Positions 21,101 to 27,437 of a stretch of DNA of 64,000 nucleotides are shown here, piece after piece. Every line of letters begins with the position of its first letter. Within the stretch, counting starts at the first letter, position 1. The notes under the pieces are model-generated. The model worked only from the letters and a program-made list of their open reading frames with translations, was not told the DNA's origin and made no database searches. The stretch is from Strigamia acuminata (Eukaryota > Arthropoda > Chilopoda > Geophilomorpha > Linotaeniidae): contig OX442319.1 of assembly GCA_949358305.1 (NCBI GenBank), positions 496,001 to 560,000 on the forward strand, in the 5' to 3' direction. The position numbers and the translations under genes are program-made.

Positions 21101-23777
21101 TCCTCCATCGCCTCCGCCGCCCCCAGCAGCGCAGCTTTATTTGAGGCTGGGAGTGGAATACCCCTTCCTTCAGATGTCGGAGTTCACGCGACAACGCATC
21201 ATTGACTCCGATGATCACGGCGAGTCGGTCCTCAAATGGCTGAACAGAGAGGCCCGATCTACCATGGACGCCGTCTTCCATCGCCGAATCTTGCGAGCCC
21301 ACCGGAAACCCGGATCGAGCGCCGAGTCGCGAAGGATCCGGCTCGTTCCCGACCGATTCCCGGCATCCACCCGGATTTGGATCCACGAACGTACGGGACT
21401 GATTGGCGAGCCGGTCGGCGGTCACCCGCAGTACTTCATCAACGAGCGACAGAATCCTGCGGATCTGACAACCTCTCTGCCCCCGGATTTACCACCGCCG
21501 CCCCCGGCAGTGCCACCAGTGATCCTCCGCCCATGCAGAGGAGTGCTGCCGGCTCTTCGCAGAGGAGAGCGATAAAATTGAGATCGCTCCGATCCGAGAT
21601 CGAAGCTGGAGGAGGGACGTGTGGTGACCCAGTTGGATAAGTGTCCCCCCAGGGCGGATGCTTGTCCTCTGAGTCACTGTGATTGAAGAGTCGTTCCCCC
21701 CCGAGTTGGCTCCACCTCCCCATGGCAGGTGTGTGCCCCGAGGGGGAGGAAGCGGCTGATGGTCAGCCCCCATTGGTTGATCGCCGGCCCTTCACCCCAC
21801 TGCATAAAAGGCTGTGTTTCCCGCCTAAAGTCAGAACTTACACAAACGACACCAAGAACACAGCAACTACCTCACCGTCAGGCCAACTTCAACTACAAGT
21901 TAGGATTGATCGAGGATCGCTGAGTAAAGTGCAAACTGTAACTCTCACGAAGTCACTTGCGAGCTATTCCTGCGAAAGCACGAGAATAGCCCTTGTGAAA
22001 TCACCCAGAATAATCGCCCAGACGATTATTCGCCGAAGTAAGTGTCCGAGTGCTTTGTAGGGAACCCCAAAGTTCCTAGACGAGGCCTCTGCGACGCTAA
22101 ACAAACCCTAGACAACAGGCACGGATAGAAGACTCGAAAGAGCATTCCACCGCGTCCGTGAAGACGAATCCGTGACGAATTAACGACAACTCGAGACGCC
22201 GCCTTTGTTCCGCCGACCACGCGGAATCGACGACGCCATCTTGAGAAATCCTTTGTTCGACGCTGACCACGTCGACTCTAGAATTATTACTGAGTGTATT
22301 TTAAAGGCATAAAGCCTGGTGAATAAATTACCTGTTTATTTACATACATTTGGTATTCATTTGGGTATTTACATAATTGATCACAGGTAAAGTATTACAC
22401 GTTAGCGCTATTTAAACCTATACCAAGTAGGACGCGACAACGTGTAGTGTGATATATGTTCTCCTTAAACACATGACATCCCTCCGTCACGTTGCTAAAA
22501 CGTCATCACTAAGATGACACGTCGCTAAAACGTCATCCGTATTTCCGAATACAATATTCCTGTCGATCAAATGGGTATCGCTAAGACAACCGAAATTACC
22601 CATTTGTTGCTAAAACATTTAGACTGGTTTAAGAATTATAAGGCGCGGTGGAATTTATTCGACTGGACTCTTTTTGAGCAGTGCTATTTTAGATCGGATA
22701 ATTTTTGACTGGTTTTTTCAGCAAATTTTCTTTGACCGCTAATAATTTCGACCAGGAATAATTTAAATCAGGATTCCTTTCGACCAGGATTATTCTCAAA
22801 TTGGTAGAAAATACTCTTGGTTATAATCCTAGTGATTAAACGATAAATTGGTATAATTCTTTCCTTGTTTCTGCAAAAATGATGAAAATGAAACAAAACA
22901 ATGGTGAAGCATAAAAAAAAATACGATAAAAGATTCCACAAGAATGATGAAACACTCTAGGTGCATTCAAAAAGTCTAAAACTATGCAAAACTCGTTTTG
23001 TGTTTGTACGTGACGTCATTCCCACTGAATAACATGTTATTCAATAACAATAACATGTCAACTTTTCTGTGACCGGTCATTTCATAAAAACAAATTAACA
23101 AAAACGAGATAAAAACGCCTTTTTTCTTTGGACATTCTCAAACAGGGCTAAAATAATATCAGATTGGACCGGACAGGAAACGCCTAAAACGTCTATACTC
23201 TGACTCACTGTTAGAAGGTACCCAGTTCGTATTGGCCGAGCCATATCACTGGTGTATGTATACATAAATATAGGCCAAAATACCCAAAATGCAATGGTGG
23301 TGATAGAACTGCGGGAGGCCATTTTGTGTGACTACATTTCCTGGTGGTGGTATACAGGCAACAGTAGGGAGTAAACAGGCTCGAACTGGGTACCTTCTTA
23401 CAGTGAGTCGGAGTATAGCAAGTTTTTTGGAATGTAGCTATTGTTAATTTTTATGAGAAATTAATTTTAAAATTTTGAATATATTCTTAACTTTTCGAAT
23501 TTATCTTATTCTTTTGCAGTTATGCATCTCTATTGGGCTTAAACCAGCAAAATACACGTCATTGAAAGCGGTACTAATCAAGGTAATTATAAAAAAATTA
23601 ATCATTATAAACTTAATAATCTTAATGAAATTTTAAAATAAATTTTCTTTCCAGGATCATCTTCAGCGACGAAAGGGAATTCCAACCAAACCTTGTTATC
23701 CAACCGGTCTGGAGAAGGCACAAAGGCAGAAAATAATCAACTTTCTTATGAACAGTGGGTGGATTACTGCATGCTGA
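1040..23777 (+). CDS. TADA2B: TADA2B/Ada2b transcriptional adaptor, 5' incomplete, 13 exons
   Basis: Adaptor subunit of the SAGA histone acetyltransferase module; it links GCN5 and ADA3 in the nucleus. Exons read by eye with GT/AG sites and matching phases: 1040-1140, 1979-2019, 2081-2131, 2201-2361, 2785-2857, 2929-3088, 3186-3265, 3320-3391, 3638-3744, 8733-8851 (inferred), 9002-9122, 23520-23582, 23655-23777. Exons 1-3 encode the SANT domain (LLLDAIEQYGFGNWEDV). Exon 4 carries PNEIRVKPRDHTCPEGGPLS and exon 6 AHVDMYSKRVKERLRRKKIA. The last two exons encode a SWIRM domain (DHLQRRKGIP) ending NSGWITAC-stop. The SWIRM sequence and the GYMP motif match the TADA2B branch rather than TADA2A. The ZZ finger is off-window. 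Intron 11 is 14.4 kb and holds retrotransposon RT1; the other introns hold MITEs and satellite-like arrays. Being in an intron and flanked by intact splice sites, RT1 need not inactivate the gene. Confidence 0.95.
3121..3175. repeat. (ATT)n microsatellite in a TADA2B intron
   Basis: Trinucleotide ATT tract interrupted once near 3151-3157, inside the short intron between exons ending 3088 and starting 3186. Confidence 0.9.
4448..5124. mobile_element. hAT-type MITE (host of a nested MITE)
   Basis: The left end reads AGGGGTGTCCAAC and the reverse complement of the right end reads CAGGTGTGTCCAAC. An imperfect 8-bp duplication flanks them (gattagat 4440-4447, gattagag 5125-5132), which is the hAT size. 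No transposase remains. It sits in the TADA2B intron between 3744 and 8733. A second inverted-repeat element (4537-4922) lies inside it. Confidence 0.75.
4537..4922. mobile_element. MITE nested in the hAT-type MITE
   Basis: Inverted ends about 45 bp long: actctaaccaac and onward through a gcgagcc block on the left, with the complement up to gagtatag on the right. The interior next to the left end resembles the MITE at 23193-23418 (attgg-gcgagccat-tcac-tgtgta), so both are one family. A caa triplet flanks both ends (4534-4536 and 4923-4925), a possible 3-bp target duplication. No coding capacity. Confidence 0.75.
5279..5467. repeat. 21-bp tandem repeat carrying TATCGAT
   Basis: Degenerate tandem array of a 21-bp unit (gatttttattggttttgtat plus c), about eight copies. 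The best five are nearly identical and join through TATCGAT. It lies in a TADA2B intron. Confidence 0.9.
5610..6106. repeat. 31-bp tandem repeat, 16 copies
   Basis: The unit is exactly 31 bp (starts at 5610, 5641, 5672, 5703 and so on) and holds AGATAATCAACTAGAAA followed by AAAATCGAT. The first and last units differ slightly and the inner ones look identical. It is head-to-tail satellite-like DNA in a TADA2B intron with no spacers. Confidence 0.95.
6307..6660 (-). pseudogene. Relic resembling a retroelement aspartic protease
   Basis: Two overlapping minus-strand frames, interrupted. One contains WITIRISQQEHTINVLIM and then a LLFGHSFL segment, which resembles the C-terminal half of a retropepsin (beta strand, then the LLLG-DFL-type motif). 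No catalytic D[ST]G is seen. This is pattern recognition without an alignment and could be wrong. Confidence 0.35.
7016..7740 (-). pseudogene. LINE endonuclease fragment (CR1/L2-like)
   Basis: Two overlapping minus-strand frames encode an apurinic-type endonuclease of a non-LTR retrotransposon: YARSLLPKIDDI, then NLLAITETWLSP, then SRGRGVALYF, and in the next frame TIFADDFNYN, matching the family's N-A-R, ETW and GDFN blocks. The frame changes near 7330-7430, so it is broken. No reverse transcriptase follows; the 3' end stops at a TTAGG-like tract (7008-7026). Confidence 0.75.
8115..8235. repeat. Degenerate short tandem repeat
   Basis: Five or six imperfect copies of a 22-25-bp unit around ACGAAAATCGAC / CCAAAAATAGAC, just left of the Tc1-type MITE. 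Confidence 0.6.
8250..8408. mobile_element. Tc1/mariner-type MITE
   Basis: A 159-bp element with terminal inverted repeats CAATGTAGGATGCGTA (left) and CAGTGTAGGCTGCGTA (right, reverse complement), flanked by TA on both sides, as expected for Tc1/mariner. The interior repeats CCGGACA blocks in both orientations. No transposase. Confidence 0.75.
8733..8851 (+). CDS. TADA2B: Inferred extra exon of TADA2B
   Basis: Exon 9 ends on a whole codon at 3744 and exon 11 begins with one base completing a codon at 9002, so they cannot join directly. This 119-nt stretch starts in phase 0 after a pyrimidine-rich acceptor (ag at 8731-8732), stays open, and ends two bases into a codon before gtaaaag, which restores the frame exactly. 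It would encode about 40 residues including GPHNINVDGWNVTGYD, which I do not recognise. The alternative is a different exon-9 donor with the right phase. Confidence 0.6.
9572..10391 (+). repeat. RT1 5' LTR
   Basis: 820 bp, TG...CA, apparently identical to 21620-22439. An inverted CCAAT-type box (ccattgg, about 9722) and a TATA-like cataaaag (9755-9762) suggest the promoter; AATAAA at 10274-10279 is a candidate polyadenylation signal. Confidence 0.95.
10394..10411 (+). promoter_or_regulatory. RT1 primer binding site, tRNA-Pro type
   Basis: TGGGGGCCCGTCCGGGAT, two bases after the 5' LTR. It starts with TGG and is complementary to the 3' end of tRNA-Pro as I recall it, with one difference from the classical vertebrate form. 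Confidence 0.8.
10486..13626 (+). CDS. gag: RT1 Gag, 1046 aa, zinc knuckle
   Basis: Structural protein that packages the element's RNA. The ATG at 10486 is the first in frame, 95 nt after the LTR. The N-terminal 220 residues are charged. Residues about 230-420 form a long Glu/Arg/Lys-rich, coiled-coil-like stretch (EERE, RREE runs), followed by a Ser/Arg/Pro-rich region. A capsid-like retrotransposon Gag domain lies at about 650-790 (WQHYIQTRFDGSW, then REWYQGLKNPTWDDF, then LADYDARAK). One CCHC knuckle, CYSCGEYGHYSDKC, lies at about 998-1011. At over 1000 residues it is roughly twice the usual Ty3-type Gag. It ends in TAA at 13624-13626, 27 nt after a frameshift heptamer, and pol is in the -1 frame. 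Confidence 0.93.
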   Translation: MSDKDEQSTSETEQRMPEKGKRTSDYHLRSDGPVPEMSAKAKARANKRRAKAQKEEQAASLAALDGPERERVPLNMQPFEDTDPEAIENREEIRDVSPGRVSILMTEETNEAPKITVTVGTNPSPPTAQTSVEQTPRKNDGGTPITPRVTASPAVVSFEVSHLIRLTRQAAQLKAMIDIPVGTSVWESITLLTDAICAAQAPTPVARPAAETPMPQVTPSDTGGFAPDPNRALHQSREKAREEARQEATNRQRRLSAERRELWKEEEEREQRERRTTERTEKLVQKMREEREAKIRKEWNATVEGRHREAQEYEDQFQALVAQRKAEKLQMLREEAILQHQKWEEQHRERLREEEARKEKEQFLKEKEEWDRVRWTEEYKAKKQAIIDEQTRWEAENWEKETEKFQKEYEQGVSGRKKREENPKRKSEPPSGSDTDTGEDAAKPAKTAKRGKSQKRDGSVPKTKDRHPSKRSETGAAIDALLEKKNANKNRERPESEENRWHSFCENNDGGEPPPSEGSKQKKAGGETPPRGPRFHPQGDPSEPSDSSDDDHPSRPSTGRSQEGSDGHRSNRPNASDRSSRSSNPRSEEGNFQDSSGRHYTMSELGRALLNSFRREGIDLGHPGDEHNRAGERVKRKYGVRNEPSSEATGNIRWQHYIQTRFDGSWKAGDRFLDEVMRIKKATKATVADMLTHGLVELTTGSAREWYQGLKNPTWDDFLVRFDLRYGETPDEISNKLRGLRQAPGETLADYDARAKLLFARAPYEINPAGFTMIFYGGLSAHSQRILLDMRAPRTGDYQDVSNYLLTNTLEIEQRYYATLPPEEADAHEKRLQTSAERHKTSEKLMRPSEYLSGIMSLTEASFGRMLTPKAGSILPANPIAAPKKAPAATAMQVTSTDSTQMEKVEETTPLATAKEEEPASSDEEALNEHLENLSTGCDDQGPYLHHAHRALAITQFRAHVQATKARGALGGKRRFPTPFVPKKPGFTPTGDKSNIKCYSCGEYGHYSDKCEKTVKEKDIMQTMMKMMMELRTDLAKNFQAQASPK
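13587..17729 (+). CDS. pol: RT1 Pol: protease, RT, RNase H, integrase
   Basis: Polyprotein that copies and integrates the element. The frame is open from 13587 with no early ATG, which fits translation by frameshift from gag. Seen in order: retropepsin LLDSGADRSFI (about 13936); RT with MDLSKGYWQ and catalytic YLDD (about 14980); RNase H HTDASKIGLGAAL (about 15420); integrase H-H-C-C zinc region ending HCPRCQACR (about 16340-16470); integrase core with DLMG, SDNGPQF and PVERLN giving D, D and E (about 16535, 16711, 16815). An acidic, Ser/Glu-rich tail follows (17440-17729). No stops or frameshifts. Integrase after RNase H places it in the Ty3 group. Confidence 0.96.
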   Translation, partial: SGKKLPSAGVAEINSASSAPAAEIKKKKYHTGPAGHALAEAQIKDRIQIVPKKEEKVTLTSMQVRTKPEVGMDWTDLPFNLEVEPQTLRVFHCNVTKAHCETLCMLPVEIENQKLFGLLDSGADRSFISEDIVKDLDIGKKVAQVNANVELLTANGYVKPKGVVRIMIDWTGGNLSHPFIVLPSHDKVFLLGMDIMAKLKIQPNPITRSWNWISPEGERSVPVVPQKLLDEAKDKEEYGRGLRKFVQDYDFAAFTLELQRSNVVDTLVEEAALRVNEASLLRRVLRKHERILTKTPGRTTEATHEIVLTTDKPIRVPYKGMNPQKRDIVTQMCQDMLDKGIVTQALGEYAMRIVLVMRPGSEPRLCIDYRPLNAITVIDPIQMPSIDSILRELSPFKWVTTMDLSKGYWQVELKPEDKLKTAFYSPIGRLMFNVMPFGLVNAPSTFQKLIESVLGDMLHDFVWAYLDDIIITSDTFEEHIDHIDRVVSRLAKAGLHIHPGKSKFCRKELAFLGYRIGVEGIAIDPEKVKAINGFPAPEDIKGVQRFMGMVNFFGRLLSGLAEVAAPITDLLRTDKEFEWTVQCEAAFSTIKQMLADVEKMPLPDLNRPFVLHTDASKIGLGAALLQTHVYNGISQEVPCMFISRKIQGAEKNYTATELECLAVIWAVRKFRDYLEYTNFEVQTDHQALSWLMKLKEPSGRLARWQLELMACDITITYRPGKYNHVADALSRAPASDPQGPDDDGEDDTHLLYCPTPRRIWRLRKANELPVMEPEDRTFCGFWTRTYQPAGTNNSTSEIQSPPPGETHKTLLRAFTAKIEEKTQYAPPTRREFVEHQAADTKCQIITQYLLNGEFPEGMTNPHRRKQFVKEATSYLIDDELLVKYHPTFQDDLSGAGNSVKVVVPASLHTRLLWLMHGHPLASHSGVARTLYRVKQLFFWPGARQKITKFIRHCPRCQACRPRDKVARNAMSLGPYAPFDCLSIDLMGPKPTTGNKNMYILVIMDVATRWPELYALAKPSAENIVECLYDVAMRFGFPRKLISDNGPQFRSRIYKDFCRKFKMDASNTSTYNPQTNPVERLNKDIKYALTVFTDIHNRWDEYLREIAFSIRSTVSRTREFSPAYLNFARELRMPWDPRVAEAVNVLDPSSPHEYVCRLEQTISDTYQHMMAHIFNMRERIADKEGDLAFANFKVNDLVWKEAHTLSNAARGIAAGLADKRDGPYVIVAEHGGNAYQLRRLEDNKNFQSIHGRDLRPYLPEFPQEIWLEGQTHSGQGGTVVDTFQKTNEAENIAEDEDEFFDAESPADEAPAQPEQAISEREEAEESTSEMENKKISNEKNANTSEMNEQVESRSTSTSKINLRPRRSNNPFIRDGKVVGKN
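13593..13644 (+). promoter_or_regulatory. RT1 -1 ribosomal frameshift signal
   Basis: In the gag frame the sequence reads gcA AAA AAC, a canonical slippery heptamer (13593-13599). After a 6-nt spacer, 13606-13614 can pair with 13636-13644 (nine pairs, one G-U), leaving a 21-nt loop that includes the gag stop. The pol frame opens at 13587, after a stop at 13584-13586, and is exactly -1 relative to gag, so the heptamer lies in the short overlap. Position, frame, spacer and stem all agree. Confidence 0.85.
17730..18109 (+). other. RT1 spacer between pol and the third gene
   Basis: 380 nt with no supported ORF. It contains an imperfect inverted pair (ATGACGTAGCGGGCGACC near 17883 and its near-complement ending near 17940) and a pyrimidine-rich run ending aaag near 18060 that could be a splice acceptor for a subgenomic mRNA. 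It may hold the leader or promoter of the third gene. Confidence 0.5.
18110..21575 (+). CDS. RT1 third gene, spliced, about 967 aa, function unknown
   Basis: Exon 1 is 18110-18226: ATG in good context, 39 codons, beginning MADRRNPRLEP and ending PPLQ before the donor gtaaat. Exon 2 is 18789-21575, after the acceptor attattcag. Both joins fall between codons and the frame then stays open for 928 codons. Without the splice, exon 2 has no good ATG near its start. The product is basic in the middle (Ser/Arg-rich near residue 268) and Pro-rich near residues 775-830, with no signal peptide, membrane segment, zinc knuckle or other domain I recognise. It occupies the place of env but does not look like an envelope protein. 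Its stop lies just before the purine tract. Confidence 0.75.
21608..21619 (+). promoter_or_regulatory. RT1 polypurine tract
   Basis: ctggaggagggacg directly before the TG of the 3' LTR; purine-rich primer for plus-strand synthesis. Confidence 0.85.
21620..22439 (+). repeat. RT1 3' LTR
   Basis: 820 bp, apparently identical to 9572-10391 (constant offset of 12,048). Followed by the ACGT target duplication at 22440-22443. Confidence 0.95.
23193..23418. mobile_element. MITE in TADA2B intron 11
   Basis: A 226-bp element with about 36-bp inverted ends: CTATACTCTGACTCACTGTT on the left, and CTATACTCCGACTCACTGTA as the reverse complement of the right. Same family as 4537-4922 by its internal tggccgagccatatcactggtgta block. 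No coding capacity and no clear target duplication. Confidence 0.8.
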
Positions 23778-24640
23778 GTTTTTTTGATAAGACAATGAAA
23801 AACTGTTTTATACTTTTGATGCTTTCTGTGATCTAAATGTTTATCTTTGTGACTTGGATTGAGAAAGCAAGTCTTATCAGGTTTTATAAGGAATCTCCTT
23901 TATCAATTGCCTTCCAGCGTAAAATTCGCTTGAGATAGTTAAATTTACGTCTTGTGTGGATACATTTCTAAAAGTTATTATCTGAATATGTGTTTTCTTT
24001 TAGTTTGTATTTCTGCCTGTTCAACAAAGTGACAGCAGTGGTGCTACTACTGTTTGAAATAAATTTTGATTGACAAAATGCTGAATAATTGTGAATTTGG
24101 GAATTTGGGAATTGGGAATTTTCCTCAGGTCGAAACGTCCCTGAGCCAGAGGAACTTAACACGAATATGCTTCGTGCGTGAATTTTCTACGTTGTTCGAC
24201 GAGAATTGGATGGATGCTAATGCATCCGAAAATATAATTGGTCAGTTAACATGATTAAGCGATGGAAACTCGTATAGATAGTATAGACCATGTGTGTGCG
24301 CAAATATGGAGCTGACAAAACATTTTCAATGTCACCATACTAAGACAGTGGTGGCTGACATCTTTATTCACTGTGAATCTAAAAGCAAGTGTTCTGACTT
24401 GAGATTTGTTCTTCTCAAGTCTACAAAACATAAAAGATGAGAACAAATCAATTCACAGTGATGGTTGATTTGTTCTTTACAAAGCAAAGTAAATAATCAA
24501 CGATAAAACCAGCCTTAACAATGGATAAGCTGCTGGGGCAAACTAAACGATAAGAGCTCATCTGAGCAGACGACACAAACGTTAACCATTGCAAAGCATG
24601 CGCCAACCGTAACACCGCAACACGCGTAATACAAGTCACT
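23778..24640. other. TADA2B 3' region and intergenic repeat
   Basis: Presumed 3' UTR up to about 24.1 kb, then non-coding DNA. Part of 24440-24640 resembles 42930-43120 inside the RT3 LTR (shared blocks gatttgttctttaca and gctcatctgagcagacgaca), so it is a dispersed repeat. No gene seen. Confidence 0.5.
24058..24063 (+). terminator. Candidate poly(A) signal of TADA2B
   Basis: AATAAA about 280 nt after the TADA2B stop codon, inside an otherwise non-coding stretch. Confidence 0.45.
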
Positions 24641-24886
24641 TACCTTGTTTACATGTACTCACTTATCTAGATAAGTGAAAATGCGAATTTTACTTATCTA
24701 GAAAACTGATCATGTAAACAAATCAGTTTTCCAGAAAAGTCAAACTTATCTGGAAAAGTAAAATCCACTTGTTTGAGGTAGATTTTGGGTGTTTTGCGCA
24801 TTGCCATTTGCAATGTAAACACCCACTGGTTGCTTATCTAGAAAAGCTGACGTCACAACAACGCTGTGGCGCAACTGTTTGAAAAC

Positions 24887-26070
24887 ATGGCGCCAAAATG
24901 GAGCGAGCACGAAGTGCTCGCGATGCTAGAAATTATTCGAGATATGAATATAGTGGCATTGTTAGATGGAAAACATCAAAGAAACAAAACAATATTTTCT
25001 AAGGTGGCTACTAGTTTAATTTCAGTTGGTATCAATAAAAGTGTGGATCAAATCAGAACAAAGTAAGTAAGCATTTCTTTACATATTTTAGATTTTTTTA
25101 AGTCCCCATTTTGTATTGCAGGTGGAAACTCATTAAGGCTGATTATTTAAAAAGAAAACGAGCGGTAGGTGTGAGTGGAGAGGCAAATAAAACTAAACCC
25201 GCTCATTATGACCTAATGAATGAATTGTTATTTGCCCGACCACTCAGCATTGCAAGTGATTCTGGCTTTGACTCAGGTGAATACTTTTAAGAAATAATAA
25301 GACATTATTTTAAACTAAATACAAGAAATTTAAATGAATTGATTTTTTTTAAATTTTATTTAAAATATTTATAATTAAACATTAATTTATAGAAATGTAA
25401 TAAATATATGTTTTGATTTATATAGCAGAAGGGCTGTCAGCAAGTGCCATCTTAGAACCAATGAGCAATGGCACAGCTTGTGATGAACCAATGGAAACTG
25501 TACTAGAACATTCTACATCAATCCACAGAACATCAGTGGCGCCATCAACATCAACATCACCAGCAGTAGAACCAGACCAAACTTCAAGTACCTCTCTGCC
25601 ATCAGACATTTCAGTAACACCTAAACGTATTTTATTTGTTTTCAATTTTAATTATGTGTTTATAGACATATTACTTTAATTAGAGCACCGTCAAGCACCG
25701 TCAAGCAGCGCCAAAAAACTAAATACCAAAATTGCAGAGTTAATTGAGAGACAAATGAATGAAATGAATTTGGAGCGGGAAGAACACAAGAAAGAAATTA
25801 AAGAACAGCGAGAATGGGAGGAGAAACTTTTGGATCAGGAAATGGCAGGATTTCAAAGTTGTGTGGCTAATATTGCCCAAATGTTTGTGGCAAACAATCA
25901 GCCAATGTCATTTATGGTATAAAAGCAATTATTTACCTTTTAAAATACAAATACAATTTTTGATTTGAAATTATATCAATTTAATTCGTTGTTAGGTTCC
26001 ACAAGCATTTCCAGGGACAAGTGTAAATTTTCAAACATTTTCAAATTTGGACCATCCACAAAACAAATAA
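24887..26070 (+). CDS. Harbinger Myb/trihelix-like protein, five exons, 279 aa
   Basis: Partner protein that in PIF/Harbinger elements binds the termini and helps bring the transposase to the nucleus. Exons: 24887-25062, 25122-25276, 25426-25626, 25684-25916, 25996-26070. All have GT/AG borders with consistent phases, total 840 nt. The N-terminus (MAPKWSEHEVLAMLEIIRD, continuing to KWKLIKADYLKRKR) is a trihelix or Myb/SANT-like domain. The middle is Ser/Thr-rich. A charged coil (MNEMNLEREEHKKEIKEQRE) precedes a short hydrophobic tail ending HPQNK. The frame is intact although the transposase is not. The ATG at 24887 is the first with the domain complete. Confidence 0.8.
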
Positions 26071-26393
26071 TTTTTTTTAAAAATAATTTGTTTATTTGTT
26101 TGTAATAATTTATTAATTTTTTTGTAATAATTTATTAATTTTTTTGTAATAATTTATTTATTTGTTTGTAATATTTTGTTTGTAATATTTTGTTTCAATT
26201 CATTTTATTCAACAGTTTGATTCATCAGTAAACAATTTTAATAAAGTTTTTAAACAGCATTGAAATTTCAATAACAAAAAAACCTATTAACAAAGTATAC
26301 AATAACTTCCACTACTGTGTTTGTGAAAATATGAACCACTACTATAACACAAGATATTTTTACCAAATATTTACATTTGCTTATATTTTGTCC

Positions 26394-27437
26394 TCAGTTT
26401 CTAAATGCTGATTGGCGCAATGGTGCTACCTGAGCTAAGTAATTAACCAGTACAGTGCGGTTTATTTTTGCATCATTAGTTGCTTGTAAAATTGACCTGG
26501 TTGTTGGCTGTTGGAAAGCTACATTTCCAATTTCTACAACTGGGTTATTAAGCCAGGTACTTCTAAAAGGACTCTTACTTTGTTCACAAAAATTGTGCAA
26601 TACGCAACATGTGGCAACCACTTGAGGGACAAATGAGTAATCAACATCAACACGTTTACATAGGATTCGCCACCTGGCTTTCAACCTGCCAAAAGCGTTT
26701 TCTACTGCTATCCTGATACCACTAGTGTACACATTAAAAGATTCTTGTTCAGCGCTCGTTTGTCCACCTGTGAAACCTTTAATAATCCATGGTAGTAAAG
26801 GATAAGCTGGATCTCCTATAATCATTAAAGGTATTTCTCTCCCGTCAATTGTTTTTGCTGTCTAAAAATATAATCACATGTTAAGAACAAAAGTGTGAAG
26901 TATGTCATATAATATGGTACCTTTGGGATTAATCTGTCAGACAATTTAAATAGGGTGGATTCCTTTAAGACCGAAGCATCATGTGCACATCCAGGCATTT
27001 TACAACTAATATCTCGAAACCTGGAGTTGTTTTCAATATTTAAAAATAGAATGAAAAGAAACTTGGAATTTCTTACATATATCTGTCATCAACAACTGCC
27101 TGCAACACAAATGATGCCCAACCCTTCCGGTTGACAAAATCTCGGTATCCTTCTTTGGGTGCGAGAATTGGCACATGTGTACCATCTATCGCTCCAAACA
27201 TTTGTGGAACAAAATGTTTCTGTTCTATTCTTTCAGCAATTTCACGAGCTTCGGTTTCTTTTGGCATTTGAATGAATTGGTTACTTATTTGTACCACAGC
27301 TTCACAAAATCTGGATGATGAAAATTAATTAAATAAAATGATTTACAGCATTTTAAATTTTAATTAACCAAAATAAATTTAAATTTTCTTAACTTACCCA
27401 TACAGTATATTATGAACAGTGCTTTTATGTACACCGA
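26394..27437 (-). pseudogene. Harbinger DDE transposase, N-terminus missing
   Basis: HARBI1-like transposase read leftward in four exons: 27437-27398 (helix-turn-helix, QLGVHKSTVHNILYG), 27310-27077, 27020-26921 and 26861-26394, all with GT/AG borders and matching phases. Catalytic residues of the DDE_4 family are present: D in FGAIDGTHVPI, D in IIGDPAYPLLPW, E in AVENAFGRLKARW. The C-terminal part is intact to TGA. Upstream of the helix-turn-helix the sequence becomes unrelated gag, so the first exon or exons are lost. Because the catalytic core is open, the truncation may be recent. Confidence 0.85.

Larger units (their letters stand above)
9572..22439 (+). mobile_element. RT1: full-length Ty3-type LTR retrotransposon with three genes
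   Basis: A 12,868-bp element in TADA2B intron 11. Both 820-bp LTRs begin TGTGGTG and end GCGACA, and they look identical over every line compared. The 4-bp target duplication is ACGT (9568-9571 and 22440-22443). Order: LTR, tRNA-Pro-type primer site, gag, pol (protease, RT, RNase H, integrase), a third spliced gene, purine tract, LTR. Domain order (RT before integrase) makes it Ty3-type. It is visibly richer in GC than the AT-rich host DNA. All large frames are open, so it looks recently inserted and potentially active. Confidence 0.97.
24641..27437. mobile_element. PIF/Harbinger element, right side truncated
   Basis: Carries the two genes typical of the superfamily in convergent order: a Myb/trihelix-like DNA-binding protein on + (24887-26070) and a DDE transposase on - (26394-27437). 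The left terminal zone (24641-24860) repeats acttatctagaaaa-like blocks in both orientations, but I could not fix the terminal inverted repeat. The right side stops inside the transposase helix-turn-helix exon at about 27437, where a GC-rich retroelement gag fragment begins. Confidence 0.85.

Noticed and set aside
20487-21425. 312-codon antisense frame under the RT1 third gene
   Set aside because: Trp/Arg-rich composition typical of the antisense of a Pro-rich frame; no start or splice support.
18110-21575. RT1 third gene as an envelope gene
   Set aside because: It has the right position but no signal peptide, membrane segment, furin-like site or Cys pattern, so I left the function unknown.
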